Origin: Streptomyces violens
GTDB taxonomy: Bacteria > Actinomycetota > Actinomycetes > Streptomycetales > Streptomycetaceae
Direction of reading: 5' to 3'
Assembly: GCF_000717745.1 (NCBI RefSeq)
Contig: NZ_JOBH01000001.1
Coordinates: 496,001 to 560,000 of the forward strand
DNA length: 64,000 nt
The position numbers and the translations under genes are program-made. Position 1 is the first letter of the stretch. Each line of letters starts with the position of its first letter. Under the pieces are notes generated by a model. That model saw only the letters and a list, made by a program, of their open reading frames with translations, was not told where the DNA came from and ran no database searches. This document shows positions 36,684-46,878 of the stretch, in pieces.

Positions 36684-38120
36684 GGGCTCGGCCGGGGTGG
36701 CCAGGCGGGCCCGCCACTCGGCCAGTACCGCCGGGTCCGTCGGGCGGCTTGCCAGGCTGACGAGCACGTACGCCGCCAGCGACACCAGCAGCCCGTAGTA
36801 GATGGGCTCGTTCGCCAGGACGCCGCGCCAGGCCATCAGGGCGATGACCGTGAAGCCGCCGGCGGCCACGGCGGCAAGCGCGCCCGTGCCCGTGCCGCGC
36901 TTCCAGAGGAGGCCGCCGAGGATCGGGACCAGGAGGCCGCCTACCAAGAGGTTGTAGGCGACCGTCAGGGCCTGGACGACGTCGTTGAGGGCGATGGCGA
37001 TGCAGATGACGGCGATGCCCATGACGAGGATGAAGACGCGGTTGCCGCGTACCTCGTCGTGGCCTTCGGAGCGGTCCCGGCCGCCGCCGACGACCCCGCG
37101 GACCCGGGACCAGATGTCGTTGTTGGCCACCGTCGCGCAGGCGATCAGCGCGCCCGAGGACGTGGACATCACGGCGGAGAGCGCCGCCGCAAGTACCAGT
37201 CCGCGTACGCCCATCGGCAGGGCGTCCTTGACGATCGTGGCGAACGCGTCGTCGGGGCTGCCGAGATGGGGGTAGAGCACCTTGGCCGCCGTACCGATCA
37301 CGGCTCCGGCCAGCGCGTACACCAGGCAGTACGTGCCCGCCGCGGTGCCGCCCAGCCGCGCGACGCGGTCGCTGCGGGCCGTGAACACCCGCTGCCAGAT
37401 GTCCTGGCCGATCAGCATGCCGAAGGAGTAGATGAGGACGTAGGTGAAGACGGTCTGGGCGCCGATGCCGAGCGGGGCGAAGTAGTCGTCGGGGAGTTCG
37501 GCCCGCAGCGCGCCGAAGCCGCCCGCCTTGACCACGGCGATGGGCAGCAGGAGGAGCAGTACGCCGATCGTCTTGACCACGAACTGCACCATGTCGGTCA
37601 GCGTGATCGACCACATGCCGCCGAGCGTGGAGTACGCGACGACGATCGCCCCGCCGAGGATGATCGACACCGTGCGGTCGAGGCCGAAGAGGACGTCGAA
37701 GATGGTGGCGTACGCGATCGTGGACGTGACCGCGAGCATCAGGGTGTACGCCCACATCACGACGCCGGAGATGACGCCGGCCGAGCCGCCGTAGCGCAGG
37801 TCGAGCATCTCGGAGACGGTGTAGACCTTCAGCCGGGCGATCCGGGCGGAGAAGAAGAGGCTCAGCGCGAGCAGCCCGAGGCCGATGGTGAAGACCATCC
37901 AGGCACCGGAGAGGCCGTACTGGTAGCCGAGGCCGACGCCGCCGATCGTGGAGGCGCCGCCGAGGACGATCGCGGCCATGGTCCCGGAGTACATGAACGG
38001 GCCCAGGCGCCGCCCGGCGACCAGGAATTCGCTCTTGGAGCGGGCACGGCGCATGCCCCACCAGCCCATGGCGAGCATGCCGGCCAGATAGAGGACGATC
38101 ACCGCGTAGTCGACAGCCAT
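36657..38120 (-). CDS. Sodium:solute symporter (SSS family)
   Basis: This 487-residue membrane protein is an SSS-family Na+-coupled importer. The first segment reads VDYAVIVLYLAGMLAMGWWGMRRARSKSEFLVAGRRLG, with the characteristic SxxEFLVAGR loop. GGASTIGGVGLGYQYG follows, then SEMLDLRYG, and later the Na+-site segment (LAAALSAVMSTSSGALIACATVANNDIW). About 13 transmembrane helices fit. The ATG at 38120 has AAGGGATG upstream. It precedes the ThDP enzyme on the same strand (99 nt apart) and is divergent from a PucR regulator. PucR proteins often control purine, amino-acid or polyamine use, so a nitrogen compound or a keto acid is the likely substrate. It is not assigned to proline or pantothenate by any clear motif. 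Confidence 0.9.
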   Translation of the reverse strand: MAVDYAVIVLYLAGMLAMGWWGMRRARSKSEFLVAGRRLGPFMYSGTMAAIVLGGASTIGGVGLGYQYGLSGAWMVFTIGLGLLALSLFFSARIARLKVYTVSEMLDLRYGGSAGVISGVVMWAYTLMLAVTSTIAYATIFDVLFGLDRTVSIILGGAIVVAYSTLGGMWSITLTDMVQFVVKTIGVLLLLLPIAVVKAGGFGALRAELPDDYFAPLGIGAQTVFTYVLIYSFGMLIGQDIWQRVFTARSDRVARLGGTAAGTYCLVYALAGAVIGTAAKVLYPHLGSPDDAFATIVKDALPMGVRGLVLAAALSAVMSTSSGALIACATVANNDIWSRVRGVVGGGRDRSEGHDEVRGNRVFILVMGIAVICIAIALNDVVQALTVAYNLLVGGLLVPILGGLLWKRGTGTGALAAVAAGGFTVIALMAWRGVLANEPIYYGLLVSLAAYVLVSLASRPTDPAVLAEWRARLATPAEPAKPSPSVT

Positions 38121-38183
38121 GAGCCATCCCTTCGGCAGGGCGGGGGGAGGTGGGGGTGGGACGGGATTTCGTGGGTTGACCTT

Positions 38184-38220
38184 AGGAAACGGCGTGGCGG
38201 CGCAGAAGTGTACGTTTCCT
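38184..38220. promoter_or_regulatory. Inverted repeat in the symporter-pucR divergent region
   Basis: AGGAAACG (38184-38191) and CGTTTCCT (38213-38220) form a perfect 8-bp inverted repeat, 29 bp between centres, in the 133 nt between the two divergent start codons. It is a reasonable candidate for the PucR operator. Confidence 0.4.
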
Positions 38221-38253
38221 CCACCGTGCCGCTCGGAAATGGAGGGTCCGCAC

Positions 38254-39813
38254 ATGGCTGACGCGTCGCACCCCGCGCCGCCGCCCACCCCGGGCGTCCC
38301 GCTGTCCGCACTGCTCGCCCGCGCCGACCTCGGGCTGCGGCAGATCGCCGGGCCGCGCGCCGACGCCGACATCCACTGGGTGCACACCTCGGAGATGGCC
38401 GACCCGGAGCCGTATCTGCTCGGTGGTGAGCTGCTGCTGACGGCCGGGGTGCACCTGGACGAGGCCGCGGGGTCCGGGGCCTACCTCGACGGGTACGCGG
38501 AGCGCACGGTCGCGGCAGGTGCCGTGGCGCTCGGGTTCGGGATCGCGCCGGTGCACGACGCGGTGCCGCGGGCGCTGGTCGCGGCCTGCGACCGGTACGG
38601 GCTGCGGCTGCTGGAGGTGCCGGCGGGGACCCCGTTCACGGCGGTGGAGAGCGCCGTGTGGCAGGCCATGACCGAGGCCCGGCATCGCGAGCTGACCCGC
38701 ATCGGTGACGGCCAGCGTGCCCTTGCCACGGCGGCCGCCGGGCCCGATCCGGTACCGGCCGTGCTGCGCACGCTCGCCCGCCAAGTGGGCGGCTGGGCCG
38801 CGGTGTCGGGACCGGGCGGGGACGGCGAACTGGCCGCCGCCGGACCTCGGCCGCCCGCTCCCGCGCGAACGGCGGCGGCCCGGCTCGCACGCCGGGTGGC
38901 GACCCAGGGCGGGCCGGCGGCGGCGAGCGACACGGTGGCGGCGGCCCCGAGCGGCGCCGTAGCAGCCCCTGGCGACCCGGCGGCCCCGAGCGACCCCCCG
39001 CCCGATCCGCCCGCCACCCATCTCGCCGCATACACGCTCGGCGGCCGCGCCCCCGACCGGACGCGCGCGCTGATCGTCGCCGCGCCACCGCCCGACCCGG
39101 CGGCCCGCGCCGTCGTCGGCGTCGCCGCGGTACTGCTGTCACTGCTCACCGGCCCGTACGCGGAGGCCGCCGACGGCGGGCACTCCGCCGCGCTGGTCCG
39201 GCTGCTGCTGGGGGACGGGCCCGCCGACGTGGCGCCGCTGCTGAAGCACCCGCACTGGACCGTCGTGCACGCCCGCGCCCGGCGCGGCAACGAAGCCGCG
39301 GCCGCCACCCTCGCCGCCGGGCTGGGCACGTCCCTGGTCGCGCCGGGCGACGACGCCGTCCGGGCCCTCGTACCGGCCGGCCGTGAGGTCACCGCGCAGC
39401 CGGGCTGGACGCTCGGCGTGAGCGAGCCCGTACCGGTGTCCGCGCTGCCCGCCGGGGACGCGCACGCCGCGGCCGCGCTGCGCCGCGCGGTGGCCGGCCG
39501 GACCCCGCTAGTCCGCCACCGCTCCCCCGGCGTCGGCGGCACCGGCGGCGTCGCCGCGCTGGTCCCGCCGGCCGAGGCCCGCGCGCACGCGGCGGCCGTA
39601 CTGGCACCGCTCGACGGCACCCCGGCGCTCCGCGAGACGCTGCGCACCTGGCTCTCGCTGCACGGCAGCTGGGACCGTACGGCGACGGCGCTCGGCATCC
39701 ACCGCAACACGGTCCGGCAGCGCATCGCCCGCGCCGCCGCCCTGCTCGGCACCGACCCGGACGACCCGGACATCCGGATGGAGCTGTGGTTCGCGCTCGG
39801 CGTCCGCGATTGA
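38254..39813 (+). CDS. PucR-family transcriptional regulator
   Basis: This 519-residue regulator has the PucR layout. An N-terminal PucR ligand-sensing domain ([50 protein letters not shown], residues 15-70) comes first. The middle is Ala/Pro-rich with a low-complexity insert near residues 215-250. A C-terminal HTH (ALRETLRTWLSLHGSWDRTATALGIHRNTVRQRIARAAALLG) is the family's diagnostic CdaR/PucR DNA-binding end. The ATG at 38254 has GGAGGG 8 nt upstream; another ATG 15 nt earlier lacks one. It is divergent from the symporter and ThDP enzyme and probably activates them when the substrate is present. Its orphan peptide neighbour 257 nt downstream is on the same strand. Confidence 0.92.
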   Translation: MADASHPAPPPTPGVPLSALLARADLGLRQIAGPRADADIHWVHTSEMADPEPYLLGGELLLTAGVHLDEAAGSGAYLDGYAERTVAAGAVALGFGIAPVHDAVPRALVAACDRYGLRLLEVPAGTPFTAVESAVWQAMTEARHRELTRIGDGQRALATAAAGPDPVPAVLRTLARQVGGWAAVSGPGGDGELAAAGPRPPAPARTAAARLARRVATQGGPAAASDTVAAAPSGAVAAPGDPAAPSDPPPDPPATHLAAYTLGGRAPDRTRALIVAAPPPDPAARAVVGVAAVLLSLLTGPYAEAADGGHSAALVRLLLGDGPADVAPLLKHPHWTVVHARARRGNEAAAATLAAGLGTSLVAPGDDAVRALVPAGREVTAQPGWTLGVSEPVPVSALPAGDAHAAAALRRAVAGRTPLVRHRSPGVGGTGGVAALVPPAEARAHAAAVLAPLDGTPALRETLRTWLSLHGSWDRTATALGIHRNTVRQRIARAAALLGTDPDDPDIRMELWFALGVRD

Positions 39814-40070
39814 ACTCCCGGAAACCGACATATCCTTTTCGGCATGACGTCGGCTCCCTTTGCCGACCCTTCCCCGAATTCCACTGGCCCACTTCCGACA
39901 TCGACGTCATCGGCGGCCAAAAGCGCACTTCACAGCGCATGCGGTAGGCCATTTCCGACGTAATGCACAGGCCATTGAAGGCGACTTGCCTTACGGGCTC
40001 CGACCCCGGCACTATTCCCCGCGTCACCCCCCTGTTCTTCCGCGTCCCCCCATTGAAGGGAAGAAAAGTC
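39814..40070. other. AT-richer leader before the orphan peptide gene
   Basis: This 257-nt stretch has lower GC than its surroundings and no convincing gene. A possible promoter is TTGCCT (39986-39991), an 18-nt spacer and CACTAT (40010-40015), leaving a 55-nt leader with a good ribosome-binding site (GAAGGGAAG) before 40071. Confidence 0.35.
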
Positions 40071-40271
40071 ATGCGTGACTTCATCGAGACCGCCGAGCTT
40101 GCCGACGCCGACCTGGACAACATCGCCGGTGGCGTCGCCACCCTCGGCGGCAGCGTCGCCGGTTACAGCGCCGGTGTGACCGTCGACGGCACCGCCGTGG
40201 ACGCCGTCGAGGGCCTCGCCCAGGGCACCATCGCCAAGGCCTCCGGCCTGGCCGCCGCCACCGGCGTCTGA
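40071..40271 (+). CDS. Orphan double-glycine-leader peptide, Cys-free (RiPP/bacteriocin-like)
   Basis: A 66-residue peptide that starts MRDFIETAELADADLDNIAGG, closely resembling leaders of class II lanthipeptides and double-glycine bacteriocins (acidic ELxDxxLDxxxGG), then a 45-residue core rich in Gly, Ala, Val, Ser and Thr: VATLGGSVAGYSAGVTVDGTAV... ending TGV. There is no Cys, so lanthionine bridges are not possible; Ser/Thr dehydration or an unmodified bacteriocin-like fold remain open. The ribosome-binding site is excellent (GGGAAG, 9 nt) and a 22-bp terminator follows within 12 nt, so it is a compact transcription unit. No modifying enzyme, peptidase or ABC exporter lies next to it. I believe similar orphan peptides are annotated as type A2 lanthipeptides in streptomycetes. 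Confidence 0.75.
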   Translation: MRDFIETAELADADLDNIAGGVATLGGSVAGYSAGVTVDGTAVDAVEGLAQGTIAKASGLAAATGV

Positions 40272-40283
40272 GCAAAAGCCTGA

Positions 40284-40331
40284 AACACACCAGGGCCCCG
40301 GAACCTCTCGGTTCCGGGGCCCTGGTGTGTT
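40284..40331. terminator. Exceptionally strong bidirectional terminator
   Basis: A perfect 22-bp stem with a 4-nt loop (TCTC): arms 40284-40305 and 40310-40331, beginning 12 nt after the peptide stop and ending 25 nt before the agmatinase stop on the other strand. It isolates the peptide gene from both sides. Confidence 0.92.
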
Positions 40332-40356
40332 CGCGGTGCGTTCCGCGTGACCCGCG

Positions 40357-41337
40357 TCAGCCGCGCGCGGCCGCGATCTGCCGGGACATGATCGTGGTCA
40401 GCTCGTACGCCGTGTGGGAGGCGGCGACCGAGGTCATCTCCGCGTGGTCGTACGCCGGGGACACCTCGACCAGGTCGGCGGAGACCAGGTTGCAGGAGGC
40501 CAGGCCGCGCAGGATCTCCAGCAGCTCGCGCGAGGTCAGGCCGCCGGCCTCGGGGGTACCGGTGCCGGGCGCGTGCGCCGGGTCCAGCACGTCGATGTCG
40601 ATGGAGATGTACAGCGGGCGGTCACCGATGCGCTGGCGCAGCTGGTCGGCGACCTCGTCCACGCCGCGGCGCATGACGTCCGCCGAGGTGACGATGCCGA
40701 AGCCCATCTTCTCGTCGTCGGTGAGGTCCTTCTTGCCGTACAGCGGGCCGCGCGTGCCGACGTGCGAGAGCGCCGAGGTGTCGAGGATGCCCTCCTCGAC
40801 CGCGCGGCGGAACGGCGTGCCGTGGGTGTACTCCGCGCCGAAGTACGTGTCCCAGGTGTCCAGGTGCGCGTCGAAGTGCAGCAGCGCCACCGGGCCGTGC
40901 TTCTTGGCGACCGAGCGGAGCAGCGGCAGCGCGATGGTGTGGTCGCCGCCGAGGGTCATCATGCGGGCGCCGGTGCCGAGCAGGTCGTCCGCCGCTGCCT
41001 CGACCGTCTCGACCGCCTCGTTGATGTTGAACGGGTTGGCGGCGATGTCGCCCGCGTCGGCCACCTGGGCCAGCGCGAAGGGCGAGGCGTCCTGCGCCGG
41101 GTTGTACGGGCGCAGCAGGCGGGACGCCTCGCGGATGGCGTTGCCGCCGAAGCGGGCGCCGGGGCGGTACGAGACACCGGTGTCGAACGGGACGCCCACG
41201 ACGGCCACATCGGCGCGGCCGCCGACCTCGTCGATACGCGGCAGCCGGGCGAAGGTCGCCGGGCCTGCGTAACGCGGGACGCGGGAGGAGTCGACGGGAC
41301 CGACGGGCTCGGGAGATGCGGCAGATGCGGTGGTCAT
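40357..41337 (-). CDS. speB: Agmatinase/guanidinobutyrase (ureohydrolase)
   Basis: This 326-residue Mn2+ hydrolase of the arginase/ureohydrolase family releases urea from a guanidino compound such as agmatine, guanidinobutyrate or guanidinopropionate. Metal-binding motifs are complete: [43 protein letters not shown]. The final [24 protein letters not shown] is also standard. It is near the PucR regulator, symporter and ThDP enzyme and may share a pathway: the products of guanidino acid breakdown enter via aminobutyrate/2-keto acid reactions. Streptomycetes often encode several paralogues, and the substrate cannot be fixed from sequence. No strong ribosome-binding site is seen before the ATG at 41337. 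Confidence 0.9.
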   Translation of the reverse strand: MTTASAASPEPVGPVDSSRVPRYAGPATFARLPRIDEVGGRADVAVVGVPFDTGVSYRPGARFGGNAIREASRLLRPYNPAQDASPFALAQVADAGDIAANPFNINEAVETVEAAADDLLGTGARMMTLGGDHTIALPLLRSVAKKHGPVALLHFDAHLDTWDTYFGAEYTHGTPFRRAVEEGILDTSALSHVGTRGPLYGKKDLTDDEKMGFGIVTSADVMRRGVDEVADQLRQRIGDRPLYISIDIDVLDPAHAPGTGTPEAGGLTSRELLEILRGLASCNLVSADLVEVSPAYDHAEMTSVAASHTAYELTTIMSRQIAAARG

Positions 41338-41542
41338 GGCGCTGAGCGTAGAGTCGGCGCGGCGTTCGCCCCATGGACATTTCTGTGAGGTACGGGGCCG
41401 TCATTCGACACGGCGTCCAGCCTCCCGGGCCGTAACGGTGGAGACGTTCACTCACCGTCGGGGCCGACGGCGGTGCAGTCGGCCCGCGCGAGATGTCCAC
41501 GCGGCGGAACTCCCCCGCCCCGCCCTGATCCGCACCGGCACA

Positions 41543-42349
41543 ATGGGCCTCATGCCGATAACCTCCGCTCCCGCCCCCAGCCGCGCCGAACTGGTCGAGC
41601 ACCTCGTACGCACCCGCATCGCCGGTGACGTCGCCACGCCCCGCGAGAACAACCTCGACCACTACCGCAAGCTCGCCAACGGCGACCGCCACTACTGGTT
41701 CGGCCTGGAGCTGGGCGACAGATGGCGGGACGAGCAGGACGTGCTCGCCGTGATGGCCGAGCGCTGCGGCGTCATCGACGACCCGGACCACCGCCACGGC
41801 CAGGACACCATCGACCCCGAGCTGACGGTGGACGCGCTGGAGCGGATGGCGGCGGTGCTGCGCAAGGCGGCCGCCGGCCGGCGGCGGGTGCTCCTCGCGA
41901 CCGGTCACCCGGGCGGGCTGCTGGACGTGCACATCGCCACGGCAGCCGCGCTGCGGGCGGCGGGCTGCGACATCGTGGTCGTCCCGGACGGGCTGACCGC
42001 CGACGACGGCGTGGTCTTCCAGTTCGGCCGGGTCGCGATGCTCGAGCGGGGCGCGACCCTGTGGCACACGCACTCGCCGGCTCCGATGGCGGCGATCCTG
42101 GACGGCCTGGAGGCGGCGGGCGAGGCGCTGCCGGACCTGGTCGTCGCGGACCACGGCTGGGCGGGCTGCGCGGGGCAGCGCGGCATCGACGCCGTCGGCT
42201 ACGCGGACTCGAACGACCCGGCGCTCTTCCTGGCCGAGGCGGAGGGCACCGTCCAGGTCACGGTCCCCCTGGACGACCACGTCCGCAGCCCCCGCTACTA
42301 CGACCCGCTGACGGCCTACCTGCTGCACGCGGCGGGCCTGGCGGACTGA
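41543..42349 (+). CDS. Conserved actinobacterial protein, phosphatase-annotated
   Basis: This protein of about 268 residues is one that streptomycete genomes usually call a phosphatase; I do not recognise an experimentally defined family. The landmarks are GDRHYWFGLELGDRW, RRVLLATGHPGGLLDVHIATAAALRAAGCDIV and VVADHGWAGCAGQRGIDAVGYADSNDPALFLAEAEG, where conserved His/Asp/Cys residues might bind a metal or phosphate. It has no signal peptide or membrane segment. Two ATGs, at 41543 and 41552, are equally possible and neither has a clear ribosome-binding site. It is divergent from agmatinase (205-nt gap) and convergent with the thioesterase gene. Function is open. Confidence 0.7.
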   Translation: MGLMPITSAPAPSRAELVEHLVRTRIAGDVATPRENNLDHYRKLANGDRHYWFGLELGDRWRDEQDVLAVMAERCGVIDDPDHRHGQDTIDPELTVDALERMAAVLRKAAAGRRRVLLATGHPGGLLDVHIATAAALRAAGCDIVVVPDGLTADDGVVFQFGRVAMLERGATLWHTHSPAPMAAILDGLEAAGEALPDLVVADHGWAGCAGQRGIDAVGYADSNDPALFLAEAEGTVQVTVPLDDHVRSPRYYDPLTAYLLHAAGLAD

Positions 42350-42370
42350 CCCGGCAGTACGCCAGATCCG

Positions 42371-43258
42371 TCACCGGGGCGTGCGGATCACGCCCTCCTG
42401 GATCACCGAGACCGCGAGCTGTCCCTCGGCCGTGAAGATGCGGCCCTTGCCCAGGCCCCGGCCGCCCTGCGCGGTCGGTGACTCCTGGTCGTACAGCAGC
42501 CATTCATCGGCCCGTACCGGCCGGTGGAACCACATCGCGTGGTCCAGGCTCGCGCCGACCACGTCACCGACCGCCCAGCCGCCGCGCCCGTGGGCGAGCA
42601 GCACGGAGTCCAGCAGCGTCATGTCGGAGACGTAGGTGACCAGGCAGATGTCGAGCAGCGGCCGGGGGATGCCGGTGTCACCGTCGAGCTTGCCCTGGGT
42701 ACGGAACCAGACCTGGGAGCGGGGCTCGCGCACCTCGCCGGCGGTGGCGAACGGCGGCGCGTCCACGTACCGCAGATCGACCGCGGCCCGGGCCTCCAGC
42801 AGCCGCTCGGCGACACCCTCGGCCACGAACCGGTCGGCATACCGGGGCAGCATCTCGGCGGCGGTCGGCAGCGTCAGCGGATCCGGCACCCGCGGCATCG
42901 GCTCCTGGTGCTCCAGGCCCTCCTCGTGCGCGTGGAAGGACGCGGTGAGGTGGAAGATCTGCTGGCCGTGCTGGACGGCGACGACCCGGCGGGTGGTGAA
43001 GGACCGGCCGTCGCGGATGCGGTCGACGGTGTAGACGATCGGCGCGCCGGGGTCCCCGGGGCGCAGGAAGTACGCGTGCAGGGAGTGCGGCGGCCGCTCG
43101 GCGGGGACCGTATGCCCCGCCGCGACCAGGGCCTGCGCGGCGACTTGGCCGCCGAAGACCCGGGGCACGACCGCCGCACGGCTCTGACCGCGGTAGATGT
43201 CCTCCTCGATCTGCTCCAGCGTGAGCAGATCGAGGAGGGACTGCAGTGCGTCGTTCAC
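42371..43258 (-). CDS. tesB: Acyl-CoA thioesterase II
   Basis: This 295-residue double-hotdog enzyme hydrolyses acyl-CoA to free acid and CoA. TesB landmarks are all present: RVFGGQVAAQALVAAGHTVP, PPHSLHAYFLRPGDPGAPIVYTVDRIRDGRSFTTRRVVAVQHGQQIFHLTASFH (first hotdog), then the second hotdog with CLVTYVSDMTLLDSVLLAH and LDHAMWFHRPVRADEWLLYDQESPTAQGGRGLGKGRIF. The catalytic Asp (SDMTLLDS region) and Gln/Thr set fit the family. It lies 9 nt after the stop of the upstream acyl-CoA dehydrogenase on the same strand, so they form an operon in acyl-CoA metabolism. Confidence 0.92.
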   Translation of the reverse strand: MNDALQSLLDLLTLEQIEEDIYRGQSRAAVVPRVFGGQVAAQALVAAGHTVPAERPPHSLHAYFLRPGDPGAPIVYTVDRIRDGRSFTTRRVVAVQHGQQIFHLTASFHAHEEGLEHQEPMPRVPDPLTLPTAAEMLPRYADRFVAEGVAERLLEARAAVDLRYVDAPPFATAGEVREPRSQVWFRTQGKLDGDTGIPRPLLDICLVTYVSDMTLLDSVLLAHGRGGWAVGDVVGASLDHAMWFHRPVRADEWLLYDQESPTAQGGRGLGKGRIFTAEGQLAVSVIQEGVIRTPR

Positions 43259-43267
43259 GCGGGCAGC

Positions 43268-44425
43268 CTAGAGGCCCATCGACTTCGCGATGATCGACTT
43301 CATGACCTCGTTGGTGCCGCCGTAGATGCGGTTGACGCGGTTGTCCGCGTACAGGCGGGCGATCGGGTACTCGTTCATGTAGCCGTAGCCGCCGTGCAGC
43401 TGGAGGCACTTGTCGATGACGCGGTGCGCGACCTCGGTGCAGAACAGCTTGGCGGAGGCGGCCTCGGCCGCGGTCAGCTCGCCCGCGTCCAGGGCCTCCA
43501 GGGCGCGGTCGGCGACGGCCTCGGCGGCGTCCACCTCGGCCTGGCAGGCGGCCAGCTCGAACTTGGTGTTCTGGAAGGACGCGACGGTCTTGCCGAAGAC
43601 GGTGCGCTCCTGCACGTACTGCTGCGCGAACCGGACCGCGGCCTTGGCCTGCGCGTACGCGCCGTAGGCGATGCCCCAGCGCTCGGAGGGCAGGTTCTTG
43701 CCGAGGTAGTAGAAGCCCTTGTTCTCCTCGCCGAGCAGGTCCTCGGCGGGCACCTTCACGTCGACGAACGCCAGCTCGGCGGTGTCGGAGGTGCGCAGGC
43801 CCAGCTTGTCCAGCTTGCGGCCGACGGAGTAGCCCTCGGACTTGGTGTCGACGGCGAAGAGGGAGATACCGAAGCGGCGGTCGTCCTCCTTCGGGGCCGA
43901 CGTGCGGGCGCACACGATCACGCGGTCGGCGTGCACGCCGCCGGTGATGAAGGTCTTGGCGCCGTTGAGGACGTAGTGCGTGCCGTCCTCGGAGAGCTTG
44001 GCGGTGGTCTTCATGCCCGCGAGGTCGGAGCCGGTGCCCGGCTCGGTCATCGCCAGCGCCCACATCTCCTCGGCGGAGACGAACTTCGGGAGGTAGCGCT
44101 TCTTCTGCTCGTCGGTGGCGAGCATCTTGATGTACGGCAGGGCGAGCAGCACGTGCACGCCGGAGCCGCCGAAGGTGACGCCGGCGCGGGCGGTCTCCTC
44201 GTACTGGATCGCCTCGAACTTGTGCGACTCCAGGCCCGCGCCGCCGAACTCCTCGGGGACGTTGATGCCGAAGAGGCCCAGGTCGGCGAGCTTGGAGTAG
44301 AACTCGCGGGGCACCTGGCCCGCGGCGAACCACTCGTCGTAGACGGGCACGACCTCGCCCTCGATGAAGGCGCGGATGGTGTCCCGGAACGCCTCGTGAT
44401 CCTCGTCGAATACCGTCCGCTTCAC
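43268..44425 (-). CDS. Acyl-CoA dehydrogenase, long-chain-like active site
   Basis: A 385-residue FAD flavoprotein that dehydrogenates an acyl-CoA to the 2-enoyl-CoA. Family motifs are MWALAMTEPGTGSDLAGMKTTAKL (FAD and substrate), NGAKTFITGG, and HRVIDKCLQLHGGYGYMNEYPIARLY. At the usual catalytic Glu position the sequence is IYGGTNEV (Gly), as in long-chain acyl-CoA dehydrogenases where the base sits elsewhere in the fold. This contrasts with the second dehydrogenase of the window, which has GEGT. It leads the operon with tesB and has a possible TetR-type operator 38 nt upstream. Electrons go to ETF. Confidence 0.92.
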   Translation of the reverse strand: MKRTVFDEDHEAFRDTIRAFIEGEVVPVYDEWFAAGQVPREFYSKLADLGLFGINVPEEFGGAGLESHKFEAIQYEETARAGVTFGGSGVHVLLALPYIKMLATDEQKKRYLPKFVSAEEMWALAMTEPGTGSDLAGMKTTAKLSEDGTHYVLNGAKTFITGGVHADRVIVCARTSAPKEDDRRFGISLFAVDTKSEGYSVGRKLDKLGLRTSDTAELAFVDVKVPAEDLLGEENKGFYYLGKNLPSERWGIAYGAYAQAKAAVRFAQQYVQERTVFGKTVASFQNTKFELAACQAEVDAAEAVADRALEALDAGELTAAEAASAKLFCTEVAHRVIDKCLQLHGGYGYMNEYPIARLYADNRVNRIYGGTNEVMKSIIAKSMGL

Positions 44426-44463
44426 CCTGTGCCTCCCTGGAGCGACCTGAACTACAACGCTGT

Positions 44464-44479
44464 CTAAGCGCTTGCTCAG
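44464..44479. promoter_or_regulatory. Possible TetR-type operator before the acyl-CoA dehydrogenase
   Basis: CTAAGCGCTTGCTCAG is an imperfect palindrome (5 of 6 arm pairs, core AAGCGCTT perfect) 38 nt upstream of the dehydrogenase start. The AGCGCTTGCT form is common in actinobacterial TetR sites of fatty-acid genes. Confidence 0.45.
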
Positions 44480-44559
44480 CGAAAGCTACCCGGCGGTTAT
44501 GTTCGCTGTCCAGGGGTCACGTACGACGCAGTCGTCACACCGGCGCCGGAGCCGGCGGC

Positions 44560-45165
44560 TCAGCCCTCCCGGCCCGCCGCCGCTCCGAACGCGCCCAGCG
44601 CCAGCCGCTTCAGCAGCGCCTCCGTGGCTGTGCGGGGCGGCAGGCTGGCGCGCGGGCTCAGGTGCGGGGTGGAGTTCAGCAGGCCGAAGACGGCGTGCAC
44701 GGCGGCGCGCGCCTCGGCCTCCGTGCAGGCCGGATAGACCTCGCGGACGACCTCCACCCACAGCTCGACGTACTGGCGCTGGAGCTGGCGCACCCGCTTG
44801 CGGTCCGCCTCGCGCAGCCGGTCCAGCTCCCGGTCGTGGACGGTGATCAGCGGCCGGTCGTCCAGGGCGAAGTCGATGTGCCCCTCGATGAGCGCGTGCA
44901 GCACTTCCTCGGCGCTCTCGCCGCCGTCGGCGACCCGCAGCCGGCCGCCGTCCAGCAGCCGCTCGCTGATGCCGACCAGCAGCTCGGCGAGCATCGCGTC
45001 CTTGCCGGCGAAGTGGCGGTACAGGCCGGGACCCGAGATCCCGACCGCGGCTCCGATCTCGTCCACGCCGACGCCGTGGAAGCCGCGCTCGGCGAAGAGC
45101 CGCGCGGCCTCTTTGAGGATCTGCTCGCGGCGGCTGACGGTGGTGGGGGCCTTGGTGCTGCTCAT
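44560..45165 (-). CDS. TetR-family regulator of acyl-CoA/leucine catabolism
   Basis: This 201-residue repressor has the TetR HTH at residues 12-58 (RREQILKEAARLFAERGFHGVGVDEIGAAVGISGPGLYRHFAGKDAMLAELL) and a C-terminal ligand pocket (GHIDFALDDRPLITVHDRELDRL...), the type that binds acyl-CoA or similar ligands. It is divergent from the carboxylase operon; a perfect pair of 16-bp inverted elements lies in between (45188-45233). It therefore most likely represses that operon and itself until an acyl-CoA intermediate such as 3-methylcrotonyl-CoA appears. The same operon layout is kept in model streptomycetes by my recollection. The ligand is inferred. Confidence 0.9.
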   Translation of the reverse strand: MSSTKAPTTVSRREQILKEAARLFAERGFHGVGVDEIGAAVGISGPGLYRHFAGKDAMLAELLVGISERLLDGGRLRVADGGESAEEVLHALIEGHIDFALDDRPLITVHDRELDRLREADRKRVRQLQRQYVELWVEVVREVYPACTEAEARAAVHAVFGLLNSTPHLSPRASLPPRTATEALLKRLALGAFGAAAGREG

Positions 45166-45187
45166 GGCTCCAATTGTAGACAGGCGG

Positions 45188-45233
45188 GTTAGTGGTCGTT
45201 AACCTGGAGGCAATCGTGTTAACGACCACTAAC
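45188..45233. promoter_or_regulatory. Twin TetR operator between the regulator and the carboxylase operon
   Basis: GTTAGTGGTCGTTAAC (45188-45203) and its exact reverse complement (45218-45233) are separated by 14 bp, 30 bp between centres (about three helical turns). The pair ends 17 nt before the carboxylase start, so a bound repressor would block initiation. Confidence 0.85.
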
Positions 45234-45250
45234 AAGGGGCGGGTACGACG

Positions 45251-46867
<1,617 letters not shown>

Positions 46868-46878
46868 GGACCTCCACC

